IMG/VR virus record: IMGVR_UViG_3300045936_000063
Location: 1-35,956 of that record
Reading direction: 5' to 3' (one strand)
Length of the DNA stretch: 35,956 bases
DNA from: a virus
Position 1 is the first letter of the stretch. Each line of letters opens with the position of its first letter. The notes under the pieces are model-generated. The model was given only the letters and a program-made list of their open reading frames with translations, searched no databases and was not told where the DNA came from. The translations under genes and the position numbers were made by a program. Below, one piece after another: positions 1 through 7,455 of this stretch.

Positions 1-120
1 GGCATCAGCGGCATTTCCCTATGTCACCATCGGGCCGGTCGACAGCGTCGACGACACGGCCGACTGCATCGCCGGCCTGCTGGTGGCGCAGCAGATCGAT
101 TGCTGGTCGCGCGGCGTCGG
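1..120 (+). repeat. Left exact end-repeat, identical to 33972-34091
   Basis: All 120 bases recur without a mismatch at 33972-34091, after which the copies diverge at once (A at 121, C at 34092). The repeat lies inside the tail terminator gene. With the matching 121-bp repeat at 2151-2271 and 35836-35956 it brackets two alleles of the same ~2 kb segment. The near-equal repeat lengths at both window ends look like the overlap of an assembly graph, an inference rather than a biological repeat. Confidence 0.85.
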
Positions 121-307
121 ATATCCGGAAGTCAAGAAGATGGTTGATGACGTGCGGGCAGCACTCCACGACCGCGAGGCCGAGATGCCTCTGGCTACCA
201 ACGGCATGGCCTATTTCGAGCACCGCAATTCCCGCATTACCCGCGACCCGGACGGCCTGACGAGTCACGGCATTCTTTCGTTCGAAGCGGCGATAGAGAG
301 GCGCTAG
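1..307 (+). CDS. Tail terminator protein (DUF3168-like), 5' truncated, allele A
   Basis: This is the C-terminal ~100 residues of a protein whose complete homologue lies at 33868-34278. The reading frame is open from base 2 and matches that homologue almost residue for residue (FPYVTIGPV, CWSRGVGYPEVKK, AYFEHRNSRI, SHGILSFEA). DUF3168-type proteins form the ring that ends tail-tube polymerisation and joins tail to head. The position directly before the tail tube gene fits that role. Its stop codon overlaps the stop of the convergent HNH gene within a CTAG. The start lies outside the window; nothing suggests the gene itself is broken. Confidence 0.85.
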   Translation, partial: ASAAFPYVTIGPVDSVDDTADCIAGLLVAQQIDCWSRGVGYPEVKKMVDDVRAALHDREAEMPLATNGMAYFEHRNSRITRDPDGLTSHGILSFEAAIERR

Positions 308-999
308 AGCAGATGAGTACGCTTCGCCGACTTCCGAACGTTCGCCAGCTTCCAAAGCGGCCGCAGGTTGGTCAGCGCCCAGCATGCGCGAAATTCGGCG
401 TCATCAGGCGAGGAGTAGGTGAAGGCGGACTTTGGCACGATGTGGTCGATCTGCCAGTCTTTCATATTGTCCCAGGTCATACCTGGCAGAAATTGCCGGC
501 CAATGTGCATACGCAGGTCGGCCGCACCATAGCCTGCAAAACGTTCGACGGCTTTGCCGGTGCCGCGCTTGGTCGACATGCGGATGAGTGTCATCATTGC
601 ATTATCCAATCGGCCGCGAGGCAATGCCTGTCGTTTTGCGCTTCGCAATCGTCCATAGGCAACCTTCCACGCGATGCGGGTCGGCCTTTTGTTACGCCGC
701 TCTTCCCGCGCCTTCACGGTTTCAGGATTGCGCTTAACCCAGGCTTTGATCGTCTCTTTTCGACGCTCGCTCGCACAAGCTTCACAATAGAAATGTTTGG
801 ATCGGCTGCGTCGCGCGGTCGGTTTACCACAGCGTTCGCATGCGATCTGGTCACCGAGCTTTGGCAGGCCGCGCTCGGCGCGCTTGCGATGGTGTTCCTG
901 CAATTCAAACGCGCGACGGCATTCTGCGCTGCAGTATTTCGACGGACCATGCCGCCGTTTCTCGAACTCTTTCCCGCAAATAACGCAACGCACCAGCAT
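304..999 (-). CDS. HNH homing-type endonuclease with two zinc-finger-like Cys clusters (allele A, full length)
   Basis: This 231-residue protein is encoded antisense to the tail operon. Two four-cysteine clusters lie near the N-terminus (C5, C8, C23, C27 and C54, C57, C72, C75) and are probably zinc-binding. An HNH nuclease core lies near the C-terminus: DHIVP at 185-189 with later asparagines (NLRPLW at 211, N220). Free-standing HNH nucleases of this kind are typically intergenic homing endonucleases. The gene fills the space between tail terminator and tail tube and shares a convergent stop overlap with the former. The other allele carries a version at 34275-34703 with the same Cys clusters but no HNH core. 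I am confident of the nuclease family; homing activity is inferred. Confidence 0.85.
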   Translation of the reverse strand: MLVRCVICGKEFEKRRHGPSKYCSAECRRAFELQEHHRKRAERGLPKLGDQIACERCGKPTARRSRSKHFYCEACASERRKETIKAWVKRNPETVKAREERRNKRPTRIAWKVAYGRLRSAKRQALPRGRLDNAMMTLIRMSTKRGTGKAVERFAGYGAADLRMHIGRQFLPGMTWDNMKDWQIDHIVPKSAFTYSSPDDAEFRACWALTNLRPLWKLANVRKSAKRTHLL

Positions 1000-1029
1000 G
1001 GTGCAATTCTAGCAAAATAGGAGGCTACC

Positions 1030-1476
1030 TTGCAACCATCAACCGCAAAATTCGGCAACATGCTGATCGAAATTGGCGACGATGCCGTGCCGCCGGTTTA
1101 TGCCGCGCCGTGCGGCTTCACCAGCAAAGGCATCACCCTGTCCAAGAACCTGTCGGAGGTGAATATCCCCGACTGCGACAATCCCGACGACCCGATCTGG
1201 GTCGGCCGCGATGTCACCAGCCAGTCGGCGACGATCACCGGCGAAGGCGTGGCAGCCGGCGAGTCTCTCCCGGACTGGAACGACGCATTCATGTCGACCG
1301 ATCCGGTGCCGATGCGGGTGACGGTCGAATATGACGGCGTCGGCACCAAGGTTTACGAGGGCAAGTTCCACGTCGACTCGGAGGCGATCACGGTGGAGGC
1401 CGGCGGCCGCGTCAACCTGGCGATCAACGCGACTTCGGACGGCGCCATCACCTCGACCTGGACGGCGAGCCCATGA
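1030..1476 (+). CDS. Major tail tube protein (allele A)
   Basis: This 148-residue protein is probably the subunit of the tail tube. The start is TTG at 1030, chosen because AGGAGG at 1019-1024 is well spaced before it and because the allele-B homologue starts with ATG at the equivalent place (34721). The two alleles share blocks such as MLIEIGD, VPPVY, DNPDDPIWVGRDV and GKFHVDSEA. Size, position between terminator and chaperone, and the acidic beta-rich sequence fit siphovirus tube proteins of the lambda V/GTA type. The next gene overlaps it by ATGA. The family call comes from context plus sequence character. Confidence 0.75.
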   Translation: MQPSTAKFGNMLIEIGDDAVPPVYAAPCGFTSKGITLSKNLSEVNIPDCDNPDDPIWVGRDVTSQSATITGEGVAAGESLPDWNDAFMSTDPVPMRVTVEYDGVGTKVYEGKFHVDSEAITVEAGGRVNLAINATSDGAITSTWTASP

Positions 1477-1895
1477 GCCGATCGGCACAGCTCGCTGCCG
1501 AATTCGGCGGCGAGGAACGGCTGTTCCGGCTCGCCTGGGGCGAGCTGATCGAGCTGCAGGAAAAGCGTGATGCCGGGCCGGCGGTCGTGCTGGCGAGGCT
1601 GTCGCTCGGCCAGTGGCATCTGCAGGACGTCACCGAGACGATCCGGCTTGGCCTGATCGGCGGCGGCATGGAACCGGCGGCCGCGGCCAGGCTGGTGCGC
1701 CAGCACGTCGAGCAGAAACCATGGGATCTCGGTGGCGAGAACGGGCTGGTCGTGCTCGCGGTCAAGATACTGGCGGCGGCGACACACGGCGTCGAGGATG
1801 AACCGTTGGGAAAATCAAAGCCGGATCGGAGCGAGTCGACGATCTCCCCAACGGCAAAATCCGATTCGGTCCCGTCCTCGGCACTGCTGTCCTGA
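1473..1895 (+). CDS. Tail assembly chaperone, GTA gp10-like (lambda G equivalent), allele A
   Basis: This 140-residue protein contains a GTA-type chaperone region: FRLAWGELIELQEKRDAGP and a long helical stretch with LSLGQWHLQDV and IRLGLIGGGM. Such chaperones coat the tape measure protein before tube assembly. The start overlaps the tail tube stop by ATGA, so translation is probably coupled. A G GGA AAA slippery heptamer sits in frame at 1808-1814, about 27 codons before the stop. The zero-frame sequence beyond it is low-complexity and differs between the two alleles, while the -1 frame is conserved. The gene therefore probably makes both this short form and a ~220-residue frameshift product. 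Confidence 0.82.
   Translation: MSRSAQLAAEFGGEERLFRLAWGELIELQEKRDAGPAVVLARLSLGQWHLQDVTETIRLGLIGGGMEPAAAARLVRQHVEQKPWDLGGENGLVVLAVKILAAATHGVEDEPLGKSKPDRSESTISPTAKSDSVPSSALLS
1808..1814 (+). promoter_or_regulatory. Programmed -1 ribosomal frameshift site (G GGA AAA)
   Basis: GGGAAAA is positioned so the zero-frame codons are GGA AAA, the canonical X XXY YYZ arrangement. After a -1 slip the frame stays open from 1814 to the stop at 2134 and reads into the downstream chaperone frame without interruption. The same heptamer in the same phase occurs at 35502-35508 in the other allele. Lambda uses a closely similar site for its G/GT tail chaperones. Confidence 0.85.
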
Positions 1896-2134
1896 TGGGC
1901 ATTTCGCCGGCAGAGGCGAAACGCATGTCGATGTGGGAGTTGGCGGCGGTTACCGAACGCTGGATCGAGGCGCACGACACCGAAAGCCACCGCGGCAACC
2001 GGCTGAACGAAGAGGACAAGGACGAACTCTGGAAGTGGATGCAGACCAAGAATCGGCCGCTGACGCTGAAAGAGGCGAGGAAGAAAGCCAATGGTGCAAG
2101 GCCTGGACAAACTGAAACGCCGGCTGGTCGATGA
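1895..2134 (+). CDS. Second tail chaperone segment (lambda T equivalent), expressed by -1 frameshift, allele A
   Basis: The 79-residue segment from ATG 1895 (MSMWELAAVTERW, DELWKWMQ) resembles the second half of GTA/HK97-type tail chaperones. The ATG overlaps the upstream stop as TGATG, but no Shine-Dalgarno sequence precedes it. The same frame is open back to the slippery site at 1808. The upstream stretch contains SERVDDLPNGKIRFG, a peptide shared with allele B in this frame only. I infer that the true product is a G-T fusion of about 220 residues from 1473 to 2134, with independent initiation at 1895 minor or absent. The 3' end overlaps the start of the next gene. Confidence 0.75.
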   Translation: MGISPAEAKRMSMWELAAVTERWIEAHDTESHRGNRLNEEDKDELWKWMQTKNRPLTLKEARKKANGARPGQTETPAGR

Positions 2135-2477
2135 GATGCCGAAGCGCGTGCGCGCCGAAATGGAACGCGCCATGCTGGAATCGGCCGAGCTGATCGTGCG
2201 CGGCGCTCAGATGCGGGTGCCGGTCGACGAGGGCGAGGTGCGCGATTCCATCCGCCATCACGGCGTCAAGGAAGGCAAGCGCGGTGGGCTTTATGTCGCG
2301 ATTACCGCCGGCGACAAGTCGACCGAGAACGACGGCTATCAGGTCGCCCGGCTGCTCGAGTTCGGCACGATGAAGATGGCGGCCCAGCCGTACCTCAAGC
2401 CCTCTTACAGAGCAAACCGGAGGAGGGCTCAAAGAAGGATGCGGCAGGCAGCTAAGCAGGCAATTCTGAAGGGCTAG
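2091..2477 (+). CDS. HK97 gp10-like tail protein, allele A
   Basis: This 128-residue protein matches the HK97 gp10 family: N-terminal DKLKRRLVDEMPKRVRAEM, central RMPVDEGEVR-like element (MRVPVDEGEVRDSIRHH) and a C-terminal FGT...PYLKPS motif. Members are head-tail or tail-completion proteins encoded among tail genes. The start is preceded by GAGGAAG at 2077-2083 and overlaps the chaperone frame. Bases 2151-2271 are identical to the last 121 bases of the window, where the second copy is cut. The tail of the gene overlaps the end of the antisense HNH gene by 26 bases. Confidence 0.85.
   Translation: MVQGLDKLKRRLVDEMPKRVRAEMERAMLESAELIVRGAQMRVPVDEGEVRDSIRHHGVKEGKRGGLYVAITAGDKSTENDGYQVARLLEFGTMKMAAQPYLKPSYRANRRRAQRRMRQAAKQAILKG
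2151..2271 (+). repeat. Right exact anchor repeat, identical to 35836-35956
   Basis: These 121 bases inside the gp10-like gene recur exactly as the last 121 bases of the window; the base before each copy differs (G at 2150, C at 35835). Together with 1-120 this marks where the two allelic copies of the tail segment rejoin a shared sequence. Confidence 0.85.
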
Positions 2478-3219
2478 TCTTATGAACTTTTGGGCGTTGA
2501 TTGTGTCTTTGTACTCGGTAGGTCGCCCAGCGGCAATTGTCGGGCTCATATCCGCGATCATTGTCTTTGCGATCTATAGTCAGATCATCACGATATCCGT
2601 TGGCGACCGCCCAATCGCGAAATGGCTCGAAGTCCTCCCACTCAGAGCAAACGCTAATGCCGCGCGCACCGTAATACGGCCACGAGATGGCCTTCGGATT
2701 CGTGCATCGGGTCTTCATGCCAGTCCAGATGCGATAGAGACGTGGCGGCGTTTCGCCGAAAGCGGTCAAGCCATGCGTCGTAGCCTTGCTGCGAAGCTTT
2801 TCGAGTTTCAGGCATCCGCACGATTTCGAAACGCCTTTTCGCAGTCTCACTCCGGTGGCAGTGCAGGAATTTCCGCAGTCGCACTGGCAGTCCCAGAAAA
2901 CAGTGCGACTGCCATCCTTGCGCAGGGATCGGCCTACCACAGTAAGCCGGCCGAAACGCTGTCCGGTGGCATCAATCAGGTTGTCTTTTCCGATAGATCT
3001 GATCGACCGACTGGAGCATCCGCACGATCTAGGTCCAAGCTTTGCGCGCAAAGCGTTTCCGCTGGTGATCTTCTCATTGCCGCAGTCGCAAATACACAAC
3101 CAAGCCGGCTCCGGACGTTTGCCGACCGTCCATCCATGCCTTGCGACGACGCGCAAATCACCGAAGCGACGTCCGACAAGATCGTGAGTTCTCGCTTGGT
3201 TGCTAGCAGCTATCGACAT
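2452..3219 (-). CDS. Antisense HNH/AP2-type homing endonuclease-like protein
   Basis: This 255-residue protein is encoded opposite to the tail operon. It has two N-terminal Cys-rich repeats (GRRFGDLRVV with CICDCGN and SCGC; GQRFGRLTVVG with CQCDCGN and SCGCL). The C-terminal half, with LYRIWTGMKTRC, YYGARGISVC and LTIDRKDNDRGYEPDNCRW, is typical of phage HNH-like proteins that carry AP2-like DNA-binding repeats. It lies between the gp10-like gene and the tape measure. In that space related phages usually have little or nothing, which suggests insertion of a selfish element. The ATG at 3219 gives the complete first repeat. Family call is good; activity is inferred. Confidence 0.78.
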   Translation of the reverse strand: MSIAASNQARTHDLVGRRFGDLRVVARHGWTVGKRPEPAWLCICDCGNEKITSGNALRAKLGPRSCGCSSRSIRSIGKDNLIDATGQRFGRLTVVGRSLRKDGSRTVFWDCQCDCGNSCTATGVRLRKGVSKSCGCLKLEKLRSKATTHGLTAFGETPPRLYRIWTGMKTRCTNPKAISWPYYGARGISVCSEWEDFEPFRDWAVANGYRDDLTIDRKDNDRGYEPDNCRWATYRVQRHNQRPKVHKTSPSELPA

Positions 3220-3270
3220 GCGGAAAACGTATCAGACGGCATGTTCATAGTACAGTGGAGAGCTTAACCG

Positions 3271-5691
3271 ATGGCCGCGGATGACGCAGCAGTCGTCGTA
3301 ACGCTCAGGGCGAACCTCAAGGACTATGAGGCGGCGTTGAAATCGGCAGTGCGCATGGCCGAGCGCGCCGCCAAGGCTGCCGAGGATGCTGTCGGCAATG
3401 TCGGTAAGGGCGGCAAGGGCGGTGGCACCAATGCCATCAACGACAACTTCCGCAAGTCGGCGAACCAGATCGCCAACGACGCGCGCATGCTGCAGTTCCA
3501 GTTGAATGACATCTTTTCCGGCATCGCGTCCGGCCAGGGCATCCGCGCCGTACAGCAGCAGCTTGGCCAGATCGCGCAGCAGCTCGGCGGCGGCGGATTG
3601 GCGCAGGGCGCTCGCACGCTTGGCTCGGCGATGGTCGCTATGGTCAACCCGATCAACTTGGCGGTGGTCGCGTTTGGCATACTGGCCACGGTGGCAGCCA
3701 GCTATTTCTTCGAGTCGGAGGACAGCGCGAAAAAGACGACCGACGCAATTCGCAAACAGGCCGACGCCGCCAAGAAGCTCGCCGACGCCTGGGGTGACAT
3801 GATCCCTGGCCTGCGCCAGATCGCCAGCGAGGCCGAGGCCATCGTCAAGCAGATGGAATTGCTGGAAGCCGCTGGCCTTGTCGTCGACAAGCGCATGACG
3901 AAGGTCAACGAGCGGTTCGCCGATCTCGCCGACAAGTTCCCGTCCGATGCCAGCTATGCCTTCCGCACCGCGCTGGAAGAAGTCGATACCGCCGCCGACA
4001 AGATGTTCAAGACCATCGAGGACGGTGGCGACGACACGGATGCCTTCAACAAGTTTCAGAGTGAGATGGCAGACATCTTGCTGTCCGAGGGCGTGAAGGC
4101 GAACAAGGCGCTGGAAGCCGCGCTGCTCGATCTGCTCAAGACCTACCAGGATCTCCGCAAGGCGGCCAAGGAATTCCGCGAGGAAGCCGAGACGCAGATC
4201 AATCCGCCGGCTGTCGGTCCCGGTCGCGGCGGCGATCCGATGCCGGCCTATCGGCGCCACGGGGCTGAACTGGATGCAGCACTTGGCAACGCCGCTAACG
4301 CCATCGACAGTTTTGTCGAGCGGGTGATCCAGGCTGAAAGCGGCGGCAGCGCAACGGCCAAGAATCCGCTGTCGAGCGCGACCGGCGCCGGCCAGTTCAT
4401 TTCCTCGACCTGGCTGGAGGTGTTCAAGCGCAACTTTGCCGCCGAGGCGGCAGGGATGTCCGATGCCGCCATCCTGGAGCTGCGTACCGATGTCGAGACG
4501 AACCGGCGCATGATCCGCGCCTATGCGACGGAGAATGCCCAGCTGCTGCTGCAGGCTGGCCAGGAGGTGAATGAGGCGGCATTGCAGTTGGCGCACTTCC
4601 TTGGTGCCGGCGGCGCGATCAAGGTACTGCAGGCCGCGCCTGGCACGAAGATCGCAAACATTCCGGGCATGTCGGCAGCGATCGCCGCGAACCCGTCGAT
4701 CCTTGGCGGCGGCGCGACGCGCGAGGATGTCCTGGCTTACGCCGGGCGGCGTGCCGGGGCATCGACGACACCGAAACTGTCCGAGCAGGAGCGTGCGCTT
4801 AAGAACCTGCAGGAGTGGAACGTCGCGTCGGCCGAGCGTGTCAGGATTGAGAAAGAAGTATCCAACATCAATGCGCAGGTATGGCTGACCGAGTCTGAGC
4901 GCACCGCACAGGTCGAGGCGCTGCGCATTGCCGAAGAGGAACTGTTTCGGCTACGCCAGGCCGGCGTTCCTGTCACCGCCGAAATGGAGCGGCAGATCCG
5001 GGCGACGGCGCAGGCGACGGCCGAGGCGACACTCAAAAGCCAGCAAGCCGCCGAATTGCAAAAGCAGTTCGTCGAGAACCAGAAAAATGCGGCGGCCGAA
5101 TTGGCGCAGATCAACCAGCAGTTCGCCGGCATCATCGGCGGTGGGCTATCTGGCTTCATCAATGACCTGATCGCCGGCAAGGACGCCGGCGATGCCTTCG
5201 CCTCGATGCTGCAGCGCATCACCTCGCAGCTGGTCGACATGATGGTGCAGCTGTTGATCATCAAGCCGTTGATGACGGCGCTCGGCGGCGGAATCGGCGG
5301 CGGCAGCATCCTTGGCTTCGAGGGCGGCGGCACGGTCGGGCTTTCCGGCCAGCCAGCAGGCAAGCGGCCAGCGGCGCTTTGGGCCAATGCGCCGCGTTAT
5401 GCAGCCGGCGGCATGGTCGGGCTGAAGCCAGGCGAGGTGCCGATCATTGCGCACCGCGGCGAGATCATCGTGCCGAACGCCAGGCGGCTGGCATCCTCGA
5501 CCGGCGGCGGCAAGGTCGACAACTCGGTGCATCAGCAGAACAAGATCTCCATCGACATGTCGGGATCCGGCTATGTCGCCGCTAACTCCAAATCCGCCAA
5601 GCAAGTCGGCGAGAACATCCAGAAGCTTATTCAGGCGGAGCTGGTGCGCGAAAGCCGGCCGGGCGGGCTGCTCAGAAAGGTGCCGGGCTGA
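3271..5691 (+). CDS. Tail tape measure protein with lytic transglycosylase domain
   Basis: This 806-residue protein sets tail length; at about 1.5 angstrom per residue it predicts a tail near 120 nm. Order: helical, Ala-rich N-terminus; hydrophobic segment at ~121-149 (VVAFGILATVAASYFF); helical region; SLT-type transglycosylase segment at ~345-480 starting FVERVIQAESGG with the catalytic-type Glu, then GAGQF; a coiled coil at ~505-620; a hydrophobic stretch at ~645-685 (MVQLLIIKPLMTALGGG); and a C-terminal GEVPIIAHRGEIIVPNA motif common in tape measures. The transglycosylase probably opens peptidoglycan during DNA entry. A 51-base leader separates it from the antisense HNH gene. Confidence 0.9.
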   Translation: MAADDAAVVVTLRANLKDYEAALKSAVRMAERAAKAAEDAVGNVGKGGKGGGTNAINDNFRKSANQIANDARMLQFQLNDIFSGIASGQGIRAVQQQLGQIAQQLGGGGLAQGARTLGSAMVAMVNPINLAVVAFGILATVAASYFFESEDSAKKTTDAIRKQADAAKKLADAWGDMIPGLRQIASEAEAIVKQMELLEAAGLVVDKRMTKVNERFADLADKFPSDASYAFRTALEEVDTAADKMFKTIEDGGDDTDAFNKFQSEMADILLSEGVKANKALEAALLDLLKTYQDLRKAAKEFREEAETQINPPAVGPGRGGDPMPAYRRHGAELDAALGNAANAIDSFVERVIQAESGGSATAKNPLSSATGAGQFISSTWLEVFKRNFAAEAAGMSDAAILELRTDVETNRRMIRAYATENAQLLLQAGQEVNEAALQLAHFLGAGGAIKVLQAAPGTKIANIPGMSAAIAANPSILGGGATREDVLAYAGRRAGASTTPKLSEQERALKNLQEWNVASAERVRIEKEVSNINAQVWLTESERTAQVEALRIAEEELFRLRQAGVPVTAEMERQIRATAQATAEATLKSQQAAELQKQFVENQKNAAAELAQINQQFAGIIGGGLSGFINDLIAGKDAGDAFASMLQRITSQLVDMMVQLLIIKPLMTALGGGIGGGSILGFEGGGTVGLSGQPAGKRPAALWANAPRYAAGGMVGLKPGEVPIIAHRGEIIVPNARRLASSTGGGKVDNSVHQQNKISIDMSGSGYVAANSKSAKQVGENIQKLIQAELVRESRPGGLLRKVPG

Positions 5692-6059
5692 TGGCATTCG
5701 ACGGGACCGACAATTGCTGGATGCCTGATGTGCCGCTGGCGCGGGACGACGAGTGGCGGCTCAGGATCGCGCAGTTCGGCGACGGCTACCAGCAGCGCAC
5801 GCTCGACGGCATCAATGCGCTGGACCGCAAGTGGTCGCTGACCTGGTCGCTGCGCTCGGCGGCCGACATCAACGCGATGGTGGCCTTCCTCGAGGCGGAG
5901 AAGGCTAGTTCCTTCCCGTACCTGGAGCAGCCGACCGGCATCACCTGGAAAGTGTTCTGCGATGCCTGGCGGGTCGATTGGGAACTGAGGCGCCCGGGCG
6001 GCATCTGGCACGGCACGCTGTCGGCTGAATTCATCAAGGCAAATGGAGTGTCCGTCTGA
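5691..6059 (+). CDS. Minor tail protein, lambda gpM family
   Basis: This 122-residue protein contains the FGDGYQQRTLDGIN signature of the Phage_min_tail (gpM) family, followed by the WSLTWSL strand and WxxxxFLEAEK helix. GpM acts at the tail tip, joining tape-measure/tube to the tip complex. The start overlaps the tape measure stop by one base (TGATG) and the gene is followed by L-, K- and I/J-like genes in lambda order, which strongly supports the call. Confidence 0.88.
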   Translation: MAFDGTDNCWMPDVPLARDDEWRLRIAQFGDGYQQRTLDGINALDRKWSLTWSLRSAADINAMVAFLEAEKASSFPYLEQPTGITWKVFCDAWRVDWELRRPGGIWHGTLSAEFIKANGVSV

Positions 6060-6748
6060 TGGGCGTGGCAAAGGATGTCGGCCAGCTGGCGCCGCTCGAA
6101 ATCGTCGAGATGTTTGTTTATGACGGCTCGCCGATCGGCGACCCGACCGTGCTGCGCTGGCATCCTGGCACCACTGTCGCCGGCCAGCCGATCGTCTGGC
6201 AGGGCGTGCAATACGATCCATTCCCGGTCGAGAGTTCCGGCTTCGAGATGACGGCGGCCGGCCAGCTGCCGCGGCCGATCCTCAGGGCATCCAACATCGG
6301 CGGGCATCTCGGCGCCTTCCTGCGCTCGATCAAGGACGGGCTGGGCGCGAAGGTCACGCGCAAGCGCACGCTCGGCAAATACCTGGACGCGGTGAACTTT
6401 CCAGGCGGCAATCCGAATGCCGATCCCAATACGCACTTCCCCGACGAGACGTTCTACATTTCGCGCAAGGTCAGCGAGAATCCGATCTTCCTCGAGATGG
6501 AGCTGGCCGTGCCGTTCGACGTCGCCGGCATGCAGCTGCCGTGGCGCCAGGTGATCGCTGGCACCTGTCAATGGGTCTATCGCGACGTGGACTGCGGCTA
6601 TACCGGGCCGCCGGTGACGAACGACCCGGTTTATCCAGGCGTCGACAAATGCGGCAAGACGCTGACTTCCTGCAAGCGCCGCTTCGGCGAGTGGGGCGTG
6701 CTGCCGACATCGGCATTCCCGGCTTCGCTGCCGACGAGGATGATATGA
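6059..6748 (+). CDS. Minor tail protein, lambda gpL family (probable Fe-S protein)
   Basis: This 229-residue protein fits the Phage_tail_L family in length and order. Four cysteines at 170, 179, 198 and 205 have spacing close to the four that bind a 4Fe-4S cluster in lambda gpL, and the local sequence (CQWVYRDVDCGY) matches that type. GpL is a tail-tip component below the tube. The start overlaps the gpM stop by one base and its end overlaps the next gene by ATGA. Cluster binding is inferred from the cysteines. Confidence 0.87.
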   Translation: MGVAKDVGQLAPLEIVEMFVYDGSPIGDPTVLRWHPGTTVAGQPIVWQGVQYDPFPVESSGFEMTAAGQLPRPILRASNIGGHLGAFLRSIKDGLGAKVTRKRTLGKYLDAVNFPGGNPNADPNTHFPDETFYISRKVSENPIFLEMELAVPFDVAGMQLPWRQVIAGTCQWVYRDVDCGYTGPPVTNDPVYPGVDKCGKTLTSCKRRFGEWGVLPTSAFPASLPTRMI

Positions 6749-7455
6749 CGTGGCAGCCGACCGATCAGCAACTCGCCGATGCGCTCGCCCATGCCGGCCA
6801 GTGCCAGCCCGCCGAATGCTGCGGGGTGATCGCCGGCGGCCGCTTCCTGCCTGTCACCAACCGCGCGACTGACTTCGATTCCTTCATCTTCGACAGCAGG
6901 GAATACATCGCCATTGCCCGCCAGGATCCGGTCGAGGCGATCGTCCACAGCCATGTGAAAGCGCCGCCGCATGCATCCGAGGCCGATCGCGCCATGTGCG
7001 AGAAGCTGGGGCTGCCGTGGTTGATCGTGTCATGGCCTGGCGGCCAGCATGCCATTCTTTCGCCCACAGGCTGGGCTGCGCCGCTGGTCGGCCGGCAATG
7101 GGTATGGGGAAGCCAGGATTGCTTTTCGCTCGTCAGGGACGCGCTGTGGGCGTATGCGGGCCTATCCATTCCCGACTTCGAGCGTGACTGGAACTGGTGG
7201 AAGTCTGAGGATCTGATCGGCCAGCAGTTCCACACGGTCGGCTTCGCTGCGCTGCCGGCAGGCACGCCGCCCAGGCATTGCGACGTGTTTGGCATGCGCA
7301 TGCCGGGATCGCCTGTCGTCAACCACCTGGCGCTGTTCCTGGCGCCCGACCAGATCCTGCACCAGCTGGTCGGGCAGCTGTCGCGCCGCCAGCTTTATGA
7401 CGAGACATGGCAGCGGCTGACCGCGCTGCATCTTCGCCGTGAGGGGATGGCATGA
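6745..7455 (+). CDS. Tail assembly protein, lambda gpK family (JAMM + NlpC/P60 domains)
   Basis: This 236-residue protein starts at ATG 6745, overlapping the gpL stop; an earlier in-frame ATG at 6541 lies deep inside gpL and was rejected. The N-terminal JAMM/MPN metallopeptidase domain has E24, HSH at 68-70, S78 and D81 in the correct order. The C-terminal NlpC/P60 domain has the catalytic-type Cys in SQDCFSLVRD (C126) and His in VNHLALF (H194). Lambda gpK has the same two-domain build and acts in tail-tip assembly, possibly also on the cell wall. All key residues appear present. Confidence 0.88.
   Translation: MTWQPTDQQLADALAHAGQCQPAECCGVIAGGRFLPVTNRATDFDSFIFDSREYIAIARQDPVEAIVHSHVKAPPHASEADRAMCEKLGLPWLIVSWPGGQHAILSPTGWAAPLVGRQWVWGSQDCFSLVRDALWAYAGLSIPDFERDWNWWKSEDLIGQQFHTVGFAALPAGTPPRHCDVFGMRMPGSPVVNHLALFLAPDQILHQLVGQLSRRQLYDETWQRLTALHLRREGMA

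Noticed and set aside
3232-4596. A 454-codon open frame antisense to the tape measure
   Set aside because: High GC opens long frames on the other strand; the peptide is rich in Arg/Leu/Gly/Val with no recognisable domain, and the plus-strand tape measure is clear.
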